A stretch of 64,000 nt of DNA from CAYXVJ01 sp050309435. Its GTDB lineage: Bacteria; Bacillota; Clostridia; Saccharofermentanales; Fastidiosipilaceae. Position 1 is the first letter of the stretch; each line of letters opens with the position of its first letter. The stretch lies in NCBI GenBank assembly GCA_050309435.1, contig JBNRMJ010000027.1, positions 13,883 to 77,882 on the forward strand. Direction: 5' to 3'. Below are positions 1 through 9,071 of the stretch, piece after piece. A program made the translations under genes and the position numbers. The notes beneath the pieces were generated by a model. That model had not been told where the DNA came from, made no database searches, and worked only from the letters and a program-made list of their open reading frames with translations.

Positions 1-722
1 GGCAGTCCCTCCTGCCAGTAATCCTTATTCGCTTCGAGGGTAATCCTCTGCTGCGGTACATACTCCGAGAAGACAAAGGGGCCGGTACCGACCGGCTTCG
101 TGCCTTGATCCTCGTAATCTTCGGGGATAATCGCATTGGTAAAGAAGCCCAGCAGATCCATGTCGCGGCGTTCGAGCTTGACCTGGATCGTTTGCCCTTC
201 GGCCGTGACATCCTCGATAATGTCAAACTGCGGAATATACGCCGTGCCGTCGATCAGTCCGGCGCCGCGCTTGATCGAATAGACCGCATCTTCCGCCTTC
301 ATTTCATCGCCGTTATGAAAACGTACGCCTTCGCGCAGGTCAAACTCATAGGACATGCCGTCTTCGGATATCCGATATTCGCTTGCCAAAAGAGGCGTGT
401 AAGTCCCGTCCGGTTCAAGGCGCACGAGACCTTCGAAGACGTTATGAAAGATTTCCTTCGTGCCGGCAGCCTCGGCCAGATACGGATCCAGGAAATCCGG
501 TTCCTGAGTTACGCCGACAATAACCATCCCGCCTTCTTTTCCGCCAACCGTCCCGGATTCCGAAGTTTTTGTGGAAACAAACGAGCCTGACGGCGTTTCG
601 ACGGGTGCACAGGATGCAAGCAGAGCCAGCACCAGAGCGAGCGGCAACAGTGCTGCCGGACGCTGCTTGCCGGAATGCTTCTTTTCCTTTTGACCTCGTT
701 TCGATAAATTAAAGATTTTCAT
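1..722 (-). CDS. ABC transporter substrate-binding lipoprotein (oligopeptide/nickel class, SBP_bac_5), 3' end cut off
   Basis: Reads right to left from an ATG at 722 and runs off the window start without a stop, giving the first 240 residues. The N-terminus has basic residues, a hydrophobic stretch and a lipobox ending LLASC (Cys38), so it should be an exported, lipid-anchored protein. From about residue 65 it matches family 5 solute-binding proteins: a TQEPDFLDPY-like entry, HNVFEGLV, a LREGVRFHNGDEMKAEDAVYS stretch and GTGPFVF. These bind peptides, nickel or related solutes and hand them to a membrane permease with two ATPases; those genes would lie beyond the left edge. A GAGGAA ribosome site sits 6-7 bases before the start. 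The ligand cannot be told from this fragment. Confidence 0.88.
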   Translation of the reverse strand, partial: MKIFNLSKRGQKEKKHSGKQRPAALLPLALVLALLASCAPVETPSGSFVSTKTSESGTVGGKEGGMVIVGVTQEPDFLDPYLAEAAGTKEIFHNVFEGLVRLEPDGTYTPLLASEYRISEDGMSYEFDLREGVRFHNGDEMKAEDAVYSIKRGAGLIDGTAYIPQFDIIEDVTAEGQTIQVKLERRDMDLLGFFTNAIIPEDYEDQGTKPVGTGPFVFSEYVPQQRITLEANKDYWQEGL

Positions 723-913
723 TTTCGTTCCTCGATATCACGCAATCTTACGGTGCCGAAAACGGCTGCCTGTAAGCGATAAATTTTCATGCTAACTATA
801 TTACCAAGATATCACGCCGAAACATCAGTTCCTGTAACAAGATCTCGATTCATGCCAAAGTTTCCTCTCTTTGGGAGCGGCAATGCTAATAAAATCGCAA
901 AAAGATCAATGGC

Positions 914-948
914 ATAAAAAAACCTCCGGGTATTTCTACCCGGAAGTT
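914..948 (-). terminator. Rho-independent terminator of gap
   Basis: On the minus strand AACTTCCGGGTA pairs with TACCCGGAGGTT (one G-T pair) around a 4-base loop, followed by a run of T. It lies about 30 bases past the gap stop codon. Confidence 0.85.
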
Positions 949-979
949 TAGTCGCTCTATTCAAGCTGTGGCCTGTTAA

Positions 980-2050
980 TTATTTACCGTCTTTGTCCTT
1001 GACGAACTTCAGCAGGTCAACGATGGCGTTGGAATAACCCCACTCGTTGTCATACCAGGAAACGATCTTGAAGAAACGCTTCTCGCCCGGCAGGTTGTTC
1101 TGCAGTGTGGCCAGAGAGTCATAGATCGAAGTGTGTGTATCATGGACGATGTCCTGGGATACGATCTCTTCGTCTGCTCTTCTCAAACGACCCTTGAGGT
1201 AGGTCTCGGAAGCCTTCTTCAGCAGAGCATCGATTTCCTCGATGGAGGTGTCGCGCTCGGCACGGAAGGTCAGGTCAACAGCGGAACCCGTGGCAACAGG
1301 AACGCGGAAGGACATACCGGTCAGCTTACCCTTGGTCGCGGGCAAAACTTCGCCGACGGCCTTGGCGGCACCGGTTGTGGAAGGAATGATGTTGATAGCA
1401 GCGGCACGTCCGCCTCTCCAGTCCTTCTTGGAAGGACCGTCAACGGTCTTCTGTGTAGCTGTATAAGCGTGAATGGTGGTCATCAGACCGGTCTCGATGC
1501 CAATGCCTTCCTTCAGAAGAACATGTACGAGAGGGGCCAGACAGTTGGTTGTGCAAGAAGCGTTGGAAATAACGTTGTCGTTCTCGGGGTCATACTCGTT
1601 CTCGTTGACGCCCATGACGAATGTCTTAACGCCGCCCTTACCGGGAGCGGAAATCAGAACTTTCTTGGCACCGGCAGCGAGGTGACCCTCGGCCTTGGCT
1701 TTATCCGTGAAGAGACCGGTGGATTCGATAACATACTCGACACCGAGTTCTTTCCAGGGCAGCTGATCAGGTGTTCTGGCAGCAGCGACACACTTGGTCT
1801 CGTAACCGTCAACGACAAGAATATCGTCGGCTTCGAGATCCGGGGAGCTCTTCTTGGAGCTCATTTCACGTGTGAACTGACCCTGAGTGGAGTCATACTT
1901 CAACTGATATGCAAAATACTCTGCATTAGTCGAGACGTCTGTTACTGCGACAACATCGATTTCCTTACCGAGTAAGCCCTGTTCGGCGATCGCTCTATAA
2001 ACGAGTCTGCCAATGCGGCCAAATCCATTGATACCGACTTTAATTGCCAT
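980..2050 (-). CDS. gap: Glyceraldehyde-3-phosphate dehydrogenase, type I
   Basis: Glycolytic enzyme that oxidises and phosphorylates glyceraldehyde 3-phosphate to 1,3-bisphosphoglycerate with NAD+. The protein (356 residues) begins MAIKVGINGFGRIGR, the NAD-binding Rossmann turn, and carries the active-site SNASCTTNC with nucleophile Cys166 and the matching base His194 in TTIHAYTATQ. The ending WYDNEWGYSN is also typical. It is about 20 residues longer than the usual 335, mainly from an insertion near residues 60-75. The start at 2050 is chosen because AGGAGG lies 6 bases upstream and the protein then begins at the conserved sequence; a longer frame to 2089 has no ribosome site. It is transcribed alone, with its own promoter and terminator. 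Confidence 0.97.
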   Translation of the reverse strand: MAIKVGINGFGRIGRLVYRAIAEQGLLGKEIDVVAVTDVSTNAEYFAYQLKYDSTQGQFTREMSSKKSSPDLEADDILVVDGYETKCVAAARTPDQLPWKELGVEYVIESTGLFTDKAKAEGHLAAGAKKVLISAPGKGGVKTFVMGVNENEYDPENDNVISNASCTTNCLAPLVHVLLKEGIGIETGLMTTIHAYTATQKTVDGPSKKDWRGGRAAAINIIPSTTGAAKAVGEVLPATKGKLTGMSFRVPVATGSAVDLTFRAERDTSIEEIDALLKKASETYLKGRLRRADEEIVSQDIVHDTHTSIYDSLATLQNNLPGEKRFFKIVSWYDNEWGYSNAIVDLLKFVKDKDGK

Positions 2051-2096
2051 ATTGTTCCTCCTGTTTCCTCGGAACCCCGAGGTATTCAAATCAATG

Positions 2097-2146
2097 ACGT
2101 TCCAAAACGTACGATATAATTATAACAGTTGTTGAGTCCAATTCAA
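2097..2146 (-). promoter_or_regulatory. Probable gap promoter with an inverted repeat at the transcription start
   Basis: On the minus strand TTGAAT (2146-2141), 16 bases, then TATAAT (2124-2119). Just downstream, ACGTT-CCAA-AACGT (2097-2110) is a perfect 5-bp inverted repeat that would cover about +2 to +15, a usual position for a repressor. The promoter is well supported by sequence; the operator role is inference. The rest of 2051-2357 shows no gene. Confidence 0.6.
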
Positions 2147-2357
2147 GGAAGAATGTAACATTTCTATATACTGCTTTACTAAATCGCTGAATCGGGAACG
2201 ATTTTTGCCCATGGATAGGCAAATAACGTCCGGCAAAGAAAAAAGACAAGCCCTTACCATAAGTTGTATTAGCTGTTAAACTATAGATTGATGACAAGCA
2301 GGGATCAGATCACCGTGCTTGAACTATTTTCGCTTATTAAGAAAGGCAGGTATTCCA

Positions 2358-3197
2358 ATGTACAAGTTCCCCATTGGTGTAATCGTCGATTCATTTAGAC
2401 TTCCTATCCCGGAAGCGATCAAAAAGGCCCGTGAAATCGGTGCTACCGGTCTTCAGGTTTATTCGACGAGCGGCGAGATGGCTCCCGAAAACATGACCGA
2501 GGAAAAGATTCGCGAATTCAATAAGATGGTCGCCGATAACGGTCTGGTGGTTTCGGCTCTGGTTGGCGATATCGGCGGTTTCGCCATTGTTGAGAATAAC
2601 GCGGCCAACGTCGAGAAGAGCAAGCGGATCATGGATCTGGCACTGAAGTTGAACTGCAACGTTGTCACGACTCACATCGGTGTCATACCTTCCGACAAGA
2701 ACGACCCTATGTTCAAGGTCTATCAGGATGTCTGTAACGAACTGGGTGCCTACGGCGATCAGATCGGGGCTCACTTTGCCATTGAGACGGGTCCGGAAAC
2801 AGCAGAAACCCTCTTTAATTTCCTCGAGTCCCTGGACAGTAAGGGCGTCGGCGTCAACTTCGATCCGGCCAACCTGGTCATGGTGCTCGGAGACGACCCC
2901 GTGCGCGGCGTGCATCTTCTGAAGGATTACATCTACCACACCCATGCCAAGGACGGCATCCGCATCAAACCGGTCGATCCTCATGCCGTATACCACGGCG
3001 GCACGAATCTGGAGATGGACGAGTACTTCCGCGAAGTCCCGCTGGGTCAGGGTCAGGTTGACTGGCCGAACTACCTGCAAGCACTGGAAGACATCGGTTA
3101 CCGCGGTTTCCTCACCATCGAGCGCGAAACCGGCGACACACCCGAAGCCGACATCCGTCTGGCGGTCGAGTTCCTGCAGGCACAAACCGGTCAGTAA
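2358..3197 (+). CDS. Sugar phosphate isomerase/epimerase family protein (xylose isomerase-like TIM barrel)
   Basis: A 279-residue protein of the AP-endonuclease-2/xylose-isomerase-like TIM-barrel family, which includes IolE, D-tagatose 3-epimerase and hydroxypyruvate isomerase. Visible signatures are the first strand FPIGVIVDSFR, metal-site glutamate in HFAIETGPE, YHTHAKDG and the last-strand LTIERETG. Such enzymes interconvert ketoses or sugar derivatives using a divalent metal. ATG at 2358 is chosen over an in-frame upstream codon at 2319 because AAAGGCAGG precedes it at good spacing and the barrel starts at once. It is a single plus-strand gene divergent from gap. The exact sugar substrate is not evident. 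Confidence 0.85.
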   Translation: MYKFPIGVIVDSFRLPIPEAIKKAREIGATGLQVYSTSGEMAPENMTEEKIREFNKMVADNGLVVSALVGDIGGFAIVENNAANVEKSKRIMDLALKLNCNVVTTHIGVIPSDKNDPMFKVYQDVCNELGAYGDQIGAHFAIETGPETAETLFNFLESLDSKGVGVNFDPANLVMVLGDDPVRGVHLLKDYIYHTHAKDGIRIKPVDPHAVYHGGTNLEMDEYFREVPLGQGQVDWPNYLQALEDIGYRGFLTIERETGDTPEADIRLAVEFLQAQTGQ

Positions 3198-3227
3198 GCA
3201 TTTTAGCCTCATAATTTAAGCCAAGTA

Positions 3228-3275
3228 AAAGCGCCTTGTCTACGACGAACATCGGAGTCAAGGCGCTTTCTTTAT
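3228..3275 (+). terminator. Terminator of the sugar isomerase gene
   Basis: AAAGCGCCTTG (3228-3238) pairs perfectly with CAAGGCGCTTT (3259-3269) across a 20-base loop, followed by a T-rich stretch on the plus strand. It sits between two convergent genes and may also slow readthrough from aspA. Confidence 0.8.
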
Positions 3276-3299
3276 GATCTTATAACATGAGAATTTTCA

Positions 3300-4760
3300 T
3301 CATCTTTTCGAGGGCGCTTCCACTGAATCGTCTTGCTTGCGAATGAGATGTCCCGCGGCGATTCCCGGTTCCGTCATGGCCCAGGGATCGAGAATCTCGG
3401 CGATATCGGATTCCGAGAGCAGGCCTTCGCCCAGGATGAGTTCCGTCAGAGCCTTCCCGCTTTTGAGGGCTTCGTTGGCGATGCGGGCGGCTGTTTCGTA
3501 GCCGATATGCGGCACGAAAGCGGTAATGACGCCCACGCTCTTGTTGAGGTCTGCTTTCAGCTTCCCGGCGTTGGCCGTGATGCCGTCCACGCAGTTGACC
3601 CGAAGCGTATGGGCTGCGTTGCCAAGCATTTCGATCGACTCGTAGAGGCTGTGAAAGAGCACGGGTTCGAAGGCGTTTAACTCCATCTGACCGGCTTCTG
3701 CCGCCATCGTGACGGTGAGGTCGTTGCCGATAATACGAAAGGCCACCTGGTTTACGACTTCGGGAATTACGGGATTTACCTTACCCGGCATAATCGAAGA
3801 ACCGTTTTGACGCGGGGGAAGATTTATGTCGCCGACCATGGTTTTGGGCCCGGAAGATAAGAGGCGTAGGTCGCTGGAAATCTTGGACAAGCTGACGGCA
3901 ACCGTCTTCACCGCGGCAGATACCAGAACGAGCGAATCGACGTTTTGAGTGGCATCGATCAGGTCTGCCGCCTGCTCGAAATGGATGCCGCTCAGGCGGC
4001 TGATGCGGGGCACGATATGATCGAAATAATAACGGTCGACATTGATGCCGGTGCCGACAGCTGAACCGCCCATGTTGATCGAGGTCAGAGCCGAGGCTGC
4101 CTGTGAGAGGAACTGACGTCCTCTGCGCAGTGCGGAGGCATAGGCGTTGAACTCCTGACCGAGACGAATCGGTACCGCATCTTCGAGCTGAGTACGGGCC
4201 ATCTTGACGACGTCGTCGAACTCGGCGCCTTTCGTGGCGAAGCTGTGGATCAGTAAATCGAGTTCCGCAAGCGTTCTTTGGAGCAGATTAAGGGCTCCTA
4301 GCTTGCCCGCGGTCGGATAAACGTCGTTGGTCGACTGACCCATGTTCACTTCGTCGTTGGGACGAATATACTCATACGCACCGAGTTTACCGCCCAGGAT
4401 TTCGTTGGCCCGGTTGGCGATGACCTCGTTGGCGTTCATGTTGGCTGTCGTACCGGCACCGCCCTGAATCGGATCGGTGATGAACTGGCCAGGCAGATTT
4501 CCCGCCAGAATATCATCGCAGGCCGTGACGATGGCCGCAGCTTTATCTTTACTTAACAAACCGGCTTCGTGATTCACCTGGGCGCATGCCTTCTTCACGA
4601 TGACAAGCGCACGAACCATATCGGGATGAAGGGTCTCTCCCGTGATGGAAAAATTCTCTTTACCCCTCAGGGTCTGAACGCCGTAATAGCTGTCGGCGGG
4701 AATACGCTTCTCCCCGATGCTGTCGCGTTCCACACGAAAACGATCATCTGCTGACGTCAT
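3300..4760 (-). CDS. aspA: Aspartate ammonia-lyase (aspartase)
   Basis: Converts L-aspartate to fumarate and ammonia in the cytoplasm; in anaerobes this feeds fumarate reduction and nitrogen supply. The 486-residue protein belongs to the aspartase/fumarase superfamily. The signature loop GSSIMPGKVNP (320-330) holds the catalytic serine, and it continues VIPEVVNQVAFRIIGND, which is the aspartase form; class II fumarases have TQCEA there. GAGTTANMNANEV and NMGQSTNDVYPT are the other substrate-binding blocks. Length fits aspartase (about 470-480). AAAGGAGA lies about 10 bases before the ATG. Fumarase is the main alternative and is much less likely given the signature. Confidence 0.92.
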   Translation of the reverse strand: MTSADDRFRVERDSIGEKRIPADSYYGVQTLRGKENFSITGETLHPDMVRALVIVKKACAQVNHEAGLLSKDKAAAIVTACDDILAGNLPGQFITDPIQGGAGTTANMNANEVIANRANEILGGKLGAYEYIRPNDEVNMGQSTNDVYPTAGKLGALNLLQRTLAELDLLIHSFATKGAEFDDVVKMARTQLEDAVPIRLGQEFNAYASALRRGRQFLSQAASALTSINMGGSAVGTGINVDRYYFDHIVPRISRLSGIHFEQAADLIDATQNVDSLVLVSAAVKTVAVSLSKISSDLRLLSSGPKTMVGDINLPPRQNGSSIMPGKVNPVIPEVVNQVAFRIIGNDLTVTMAAEAGQMELNAFEPVLFHSLYESIEMLGNAAHTLRVNCVDGITANAGKLKADLNKSVGVITAFVPHIGYETAARIANEALKSGKALTELILGEGLLSESDIAEILDPWAMTEPGIAAGHLIRKQDDSVEAPSKR

Positions 4761-4875
4761 TGATAACTTTCTCCTTTACGAATAAAGAAAAGTACCGGAC
4801 TTTACTTGCAGAGCCCAATACCTTTCTTGACAACATTATTTCACATGCGAAATACTCTCATGGGTTGCTCATGCC

Positions 4876-4884
4876 AGTATAACA
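4876..4884 (-). promoter_or_regulatory. Possible extended -10 promoter for aspA
   Basis: Minus-strand TG-T-TATACT about 115 bases upstream of the aspA start. There is no convincing -35, which extended -10 promoters do not need. Weak support. Confidence 0.3.
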
Positions 4885-4930
4885 CCATCAAATGTGATTT
4901 TCTGCCATACCGTAACAGAGAAACAGCCGA

Positions 4931-6595
4931 CTAGTCTTTTTCGCCGCGCAGCACTTTACGTCTGATCTTCCCTGATATCGTCTTTGGCAAAGTATGCTGG
5001 AACTCAATGATGCGCGGATATTTGTATGGTGCGGTCTTGTTTTTGACGAACTGCTTTAGTTCGTCGGACAGCTCTGCGGAAGGCAGATAGCCTTTGGCCA
5101 GAACGATCGTCGCTTTAATGACCTGACCGCGAATCTCGTCGGCTTCGCCCGTCACCGCGCACTCCATGACCGCAGGATGCGCCATCAAGACATTCTCAAC
5201 TTCGAAGGGGCTGATCTTGTAACCCGAACTCTTGATCATGTCATCTGTTCGACCGACATAGCTGACATAACCGTCATGGTCCATCACCGCCAGATCATGG
5301 GTGTGGTAAAGATTGTCATGCCAGAAATGTTCTGTTAACTCGTCATCGCAGTAGTATCCGCGAAACATGCCGATATTCCGTACATCGCGGTAATCCCCGA
5401 CCGTGCGCAGACAGATCTCGCCGACCTCGCCCGGCCGGCATTCTTCGCCTTCATCGTTAATTAATACAACGTTGTAGATTGGATTGGGTCTGCCCATCTT
5501 CCCTGACTTGGCTTCCATCCAGTAATAGGTCGTGATCGTGCAAGTGGTTTCGGTCTGACCGAAGCCTTCCCTGATTTCGAGTCCGGTCGCCTCTTTCCAG
5601 CGATCGAAAACCTCCGGGTTTAACGCTTCGCCCGCGACGGTGCAGTGCTGCAGCCGGCTTAAGTCATATTGATCCAGATCTTCATGAATCAGGAAACGGT
5701 AAATCGTGGGCGGTGCGCAGAAGGTCGTGACCTGATCTTCGGAGATTCTCTCGAGCATCCGGGCGGGATCGAAGCGGTCGAAATCATAGACATAAATACC
5801 GGCACCCATCAGCCACTGTCCGTAGATCTTACCCCACATGGCTTTCGCCCAGCCTGTTTCGGAGACAGTCAGATGAAGTCCTTCGGGATCAACCTTGTGC
5901 CAGTACTTGGCTGTCACGATATGTGCGAGCGGATAAGAAAAATCGTGGGCGACCATCTTGGCCAGACCTGTGGTTCCCGACGTGAAATAAACGAGCATGC
6001 AGTCGTTGATCCGGGGTAACAGGTCTTCCGACGGTTTTACGAAAGGAGCGGCGTTTTCAAGGCCTGCGTCGAAATCCTGCCAGCCGTCGCGCTTTCCGTG
6101 AACCGCGATTTTGTGCTCCAGTTCCCCGTAGGCTCGTGCGGCAATTTCTATTTCTGCTGCAATCCCGTCTTCCATGGTCGAAACGACAGCCTTGATCCCG
6201 GCTTTTCTGAAGCGGTATTCCAAATCAAAAGCCTTCAGCTGGCTGGTTCCGGGGACCACCACCGCACCGATTTTATGAAGACCCAGAATGGCGAACCAGA
6301 ACTGATAGTGTCGCTTTAAGATCAGCATAACCATATCGCCCTTTTTTATTCCGAGTGACTGAAAATAGGAGGCCGCACGATCACCTGCCCGGCTCAGATC
6401 TTCGAAGGAGAAGGTCTTTTGATCCCCTTTATCGTTACACCAGTGCATGGCGCGGCGCTTCGGTTCTGCTTTCGCAATCTCGTCGATACAGTCGTAAGCG
6501 AAATTAAACCGCTCGGGTACCTTAATCTTAAAATCGACGATAACGCCGTCTTCGTCCCGCATCTCGCTAAGGTAGTTCTCGTTTAAATTGATCAT
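4931..6595 (-). CDS. AMP-forming acyl-CoA synthetase (acetyl-CoA synthetase/ACSM-like)
   Basis: Member of the ANL adenylating family, joining a carboxylic acid to CoA through an acyl-AMP intermediate. The 554-residue protein carries the ATP loop YFTSGTTGLAKM (203-214), the GFGQTETT adenine motif and the C-terminal GRTDDMIKSSGYKISPFEVE hinge, and ends with the catalytic lysine region PKTISGKIRRK. The start at 6595 is preferred over 6622 because GGAAGAG precedes it at normal spacing and 6622 has none. The general look is that of medium-chain (ACSM-like) synthetases rather than acetate-specific enzymes, since the aromatic residues that close the acetate pocket are not obvious; the real substrate is open. 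It is monocistronic on the minus strand. Confidence 0.85.
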   Translation of the reverse strand: MINLNENYLSEMRDEDGVIVDFKIKVPERFNFAYDCIDEIAKAEPKRRAMHWCNDKGDQKTFSFEDLSRAGDRAASYFQSLGIKKGDMVMLILKRHYQFWFAILGLHKIGAVVVPGTSQLKAFDLEYRFRKAGIKAVVSTMEDGIAAEIEIAARAYGELEHKIAVHGKRDGWQDFDAGLENAAPFVKPSEDLLPRINDCMLVYFTSGTTGLAKMVAHDFSYPLAHIVTAKYWHKVDPEGLHLTVSETGWAKAMWGKIYGQWLMGAGIYVYDFDRFDPARMLERISEDQVTTFCAPPTIYRFLIHEDLDQYDLSRLQHCTVAGEALNPEVFDRWKEATGLEIREGFGQTETTCTITTYYWMEAKSGKMGRPNPIYNVVLINDEGEECRPGEVGEICLRTVGDYRDVRNIGMFRGYYCDDELTEHFWHDNLYHTHDLAVMDHDGYVSYVGRTDDMIKSSGYKISPFEVENVLMAHPAVMECAVTGEADEIRGQVIKATIVLAKGYLPSAELSDELKQFVKNKTAPYKYPRIIEFQHTLPKTISGKIRRKVLRGEKD

Positions 6596-6638
6596 GAAAT
6601 TCTCTTCCCGGGCCGGGCCCATATGCTTTATCGATTAT

Positions 6639-6657
6639 TATTTTGATTGTCAAAATA
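6639..6657. promoter_or_regulatory. Inverted repeat overlapping a TTGACA -35 upstream of the acyl-CoA synthetase
   Basis: TATTTTG-ATTGT-CAAAATA is a perfect 7-bp inverted repeat in an AT-rich stretch 44 bases upstream of the start. It contains a minus-strand consensus -35, TTGACA (6653-6648); the -10 is poor (TAAAGC at 17 bases). It looks like a repressor site. The regulator is unknown. Confidence 0.45.
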
Positions 6658-6749
6658 TTTGAATATCAATTTATTCGATTATGCCATAAAGAATTTCATC
6701 TGGCAAGAAAGAATCCAGGAAATACAGTCGGAAAAATTCGTCTAAAGCA

Positions 6750-6790
6750 AGAAAAACCCGTTACCGACTGTCTTCGGCCGATAACGGGTT
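6750..6790 (-). terminator. Terminator of the zwf-cyclase unit
   Basis: Minus-strand CCCGTTATCGG pairs with the mirrored TCGGTAACGGG and is followed by TTTTTCTTG, about 30 bases after the cyclase stop. Confidence 0.85.
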
Positions 6791-6817
6791 CGAATCCCGG
6801 GTCTTAAGTTTGGCTGC

Positions 6818-7438
6818 TTAGTCTTCGATCAGGACGGCTCTGACAGGCGAGGCTTCCGCCCCCGTGATACGAAGGGGCAGTGCAGAGAGAAAGTATTTCC
6901 CTGCAGCTACGTCGGCCAGACGAATGTCTTCGATGATGGCAACTCCGTTACCCAGGAGAATCAAATGCACTTCGTGGCCGGCCTTTGCCCTTTCGATGCT
7001 CATCGCATCCAGGCCAACCGTCTTAACGCCCAGATCGACAAGATACTCTGCCGCATCCTCCTCCAGATAGACGAATTCGAAGTTAAAACCCTCGTCGAAG
7101 GAGTTCCTGGTCTTAAAGAGAACGATTTCGGACGGATCGATATCAAGATCGCGAATGTCATCCAGGCGGATCGCATCAGTTACCTTTGTCAGATCAAAGA
7201 CCCGGCAGGGGCCGATAAAATGCGCCAGATCCAGACTGTCCAGATCTCCCCCGTTTTCGACCATATGCTTCGGTGCGTCCACGTGCGTGCCCGTATGCAG
7301 ATTGGTTTTCATATCAGATTCGTGAACCCCGTTATCAGCGAAAACGGAAACCGCTTCCAGGTGAAAACGCTTGGAATCGTAGTTCTTGTACACGGCGGTA
7401 TCTGCGTTAAGCGGCCTTGAAATGTCGATGATCTTCAT
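6818..7438 (-). CDS. Cyclase family protein (kynurenine formamidase-like metal hydrolase)
   Basis: A 206-residue protein of the cyclase/KynB family (Pfam Cyclase). The metal-binding signature HTGTHVDAPKH is at about residues 48-58, and the family opening IIDISRPLN is present. Known members hydrolyse N-formylkynurenine, isatin or related amides, or bind manganese. No tryptophan-degradation genes are nearby, so formamidase activity cannot be assumed. It starts 23 bases after zwf on the same strand with AGGAGG before the ATG, so the two are probably co-transcribed and share the terminator at 6750-6790. Confidence 0.85.
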   Translation of the reverse strand: MKIIDISRPLNADTAVYKNYDSKRFHLEAVSVFADNGVHESDMKTNLHTGTHVDAPKHMVENGGDLDSLDLAHFIGPCRVFDLTKVTDAIRLDDIRDLDIDPSEIVLFKTRNSFDEGFNFEFVYLEEDAAEYLVDLGVKTVGLDAMSIERAKAGHEVHLILLGNGVAIIEDIRLADVAAGKYFLSALPLRITGAEASPVRAVLIED

Positions 7439-7461
7439 AAAATCCTCCTTATGATTGTTCC

Positions 7462-8937
7462 TTACGAACTGCGAAAACTGTTGCTGAAATTATCGCCCAC
7501 AAGGTCATAGACCCAGGCGCGGCCGTCTTTGGCCGGTAAATCGTCGGCTTCGGCAGGACCGAAACTGCCCGGCTCATAAGAATAGAGCTTGCCGCCGGCT
7601 TCCTTATAAGAATCCAGAAGCAAATTGGCGAAGTTCCAGCTGGCTTCGATCTGATCCCAGCGCGAGAACAAGGTATGGTCGTCCTCGATGCAAGCGGCCA
7701 GCAGGCGTTCGTAGGCTTCCGGTGTATTTTGATAATTCTCCAGATTACAGCTCTGGCAGTAATCCATGTGTACATCGGTCAGAACGTTTTCGGTACCGGG
7801 CTTTTTAACGTTGAAGCGAAGATAGATGCCCTCATCGGGTTGAACCTTGATGACCAGGATATTGGGGGCAGTCTCGGCATCCGTTTGGCGAAAGCTAATG
7901 ATAATCTCGGTATCTCGTTTGTGCAGCTTCTTTCCCGTACGGATATAAAAGGGCACGTCCTGCCATCGCGGCGTATCCACATACACGCTCAAGCCGGCAT
8001 AAGTCGCAGTCTGACTCTCGGGATTCACCCGGGGCTCCTCGCGATAGCCTTCATACTGACCCAGAACCATGTGTTCCAGGCTGTCCTTCCCTACGACGGG
8101 ACGAAGCGCTTTCAAGACAGCCAGCTGGGCATCATGCAGGGCTTCGGGACTCTCGTCTCTGGGCTGTTCGAGAGCCAGAACGGAGAGCACCTGGAAGAGA
8201 TGATTCTGAACCATATCGCGAAACGCACCGCTTCGATCATAGTAGTCACCTCTGGTTTCGACACCTACAGTTTCAAATGCATTGATCTGCACGTTGTCGA
8301 TGAAGTGACGGTTCCAGATGCCGGAGAAAATCGCGTTTTTGAAACGTACAGACAAGATGTTTCTGATCATTTCTTTCCCGAGGTAATGGTCGATGTGAAA
8401 GATATTCTCCTGACCGTAGGTACGAACCAGCTCCTCGTTTAATTTCGCGGCATTCTCCAGATTATCGCCAAAGGGCTTTTCCAGAATCATGCGGCTGCCG
8501 TCTTTATTCAGATTGGCCCGGCCCACGCCGATGGTAATCGAATGGAAAGACTCGGGCGAAACGGCATAGTAAAAGATACGGCGATATTCGGAGAAATTCT
8601 CGACAAGATACTCTTCCAGAGTAACAAATGCTTCTGTCTTCGTGAAATCCATTTGATGATAGTGTATAGTTTTACGAAAGGCTTGATAAACAGCCGGATC
8701 AAAGTTGAGACGTGTATTTTCGCGAACCCAGGCCTCCGCCTGATCACGATAGCCTTCCACGCCAAGATCCCGGCGACCGATGGGAATGATGGCGACATCC
8801 TGCGCCAGGCTCCCCAGGGCATAGTGGTTATACATCGCCGGTAGCAATTTACGGAAGGTCAAATCACCGCTGCCTCCGAAAATAATCAGAGCGATCGGTG
8901 ATTGTGTTGCATTGGTTTTACTTTGGCTGGCAGACAT
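7462..8937 (-). CDS. zwf: Glucose-6-phosphate 1-dehydrogenase
   Basis: First enzyme of the oxidative pentose phosphate pathway: oxidises glucose 6-phosphate to 6-phosphogluconolactone with NADP+. The 491-residue protein has the dinucleotide-binding GGSGDLTFRKL (21-31), EKPFG, and the active-site HIDHYLGKEM (181-190) with its Asp-His pair and substrate-binding lysine. Length matches the family. ATG at 8937 follows AGGAGGAAGCAGA; the frame is open further to 8979 but without a ribosome site. No pgl or gnd is adjacent. It is probably co-transcribed with the cyclase gene. Confidence 0.96.
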   Translation of the reverse strand: MSASQSKTNATQSPIALIIFGGSGDLTFRKLLPAMYNHYALGSLAQDVAIIPIGRRDLGVEGYRDQAEAWVRENTRLNFDPAVYQAFRKTIHYHQMDFTKTEAFVTLEEYLVENFSEYRRIFYYAVSPESFHSITIGVGRANLNKDGSRMILEKPFGDNLENAAKLNEELVRTYGQENIFHIDHYLGKEMIRNILSVRFKNAIFSGIWNRHFIDNVQINAFETVGVETRGDYYDRSGAFRDMVQNHLFQVLSVLALEQPRDESPEALHDAQLAVLKALRPVVGKDSLEHMVLGQYEGYREEPRVNPESQTATYAGLSVYVDTPRWQDVPFYIRTGKKLHKRDTEIIISFRQTDAETAPNILVIKVQPDEGIYLRFNVKKPGTENVLTDVHMDYCQSCNLENYQNTPEAYERLLAACIEDDHTLFSRWDQIEASWNFANLLLDSYKEAGGKLYSYEPGSFGPAEADDLPAKDGRAWVYDLVGDNFSNSFRSS

Positions 8938-9027
8938 TCTGCTTCCTCCTGATATTGGGCGTTCAATATAATTCAGCATAGCATGATTTGTCTCTTTGCG
9001 AGGGATTTTATGTACTTGAAAAATCGG

Positions 9028-9033
9028 TATAAT
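9028..9033 (+). promoter_or_regulatory. Probable -10 of the CPBP protease gene
   Basis: A perfect TATAAT 39 bases before the start codon, in the 134-base divergent gap with zwf. The -35 is weak. Confidence 0.35.
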
Positions 9034-9071
9034 CGAAAGTACGCAAGTTAAATGGGAGACGTAATAAATTA

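Noticed and set aside
105..590. Plus-strand open frame of 161 codons at the left edge
   Set aside because: It is antisense to a clear substrate-binding lipoprotein gene and has no ribosome site or family likeness.
2091..2297. Minus-strand open frame of 68 codons upstream of gap
   Set aside because: It covers the gap promoter and has no ribosome site or similarity.
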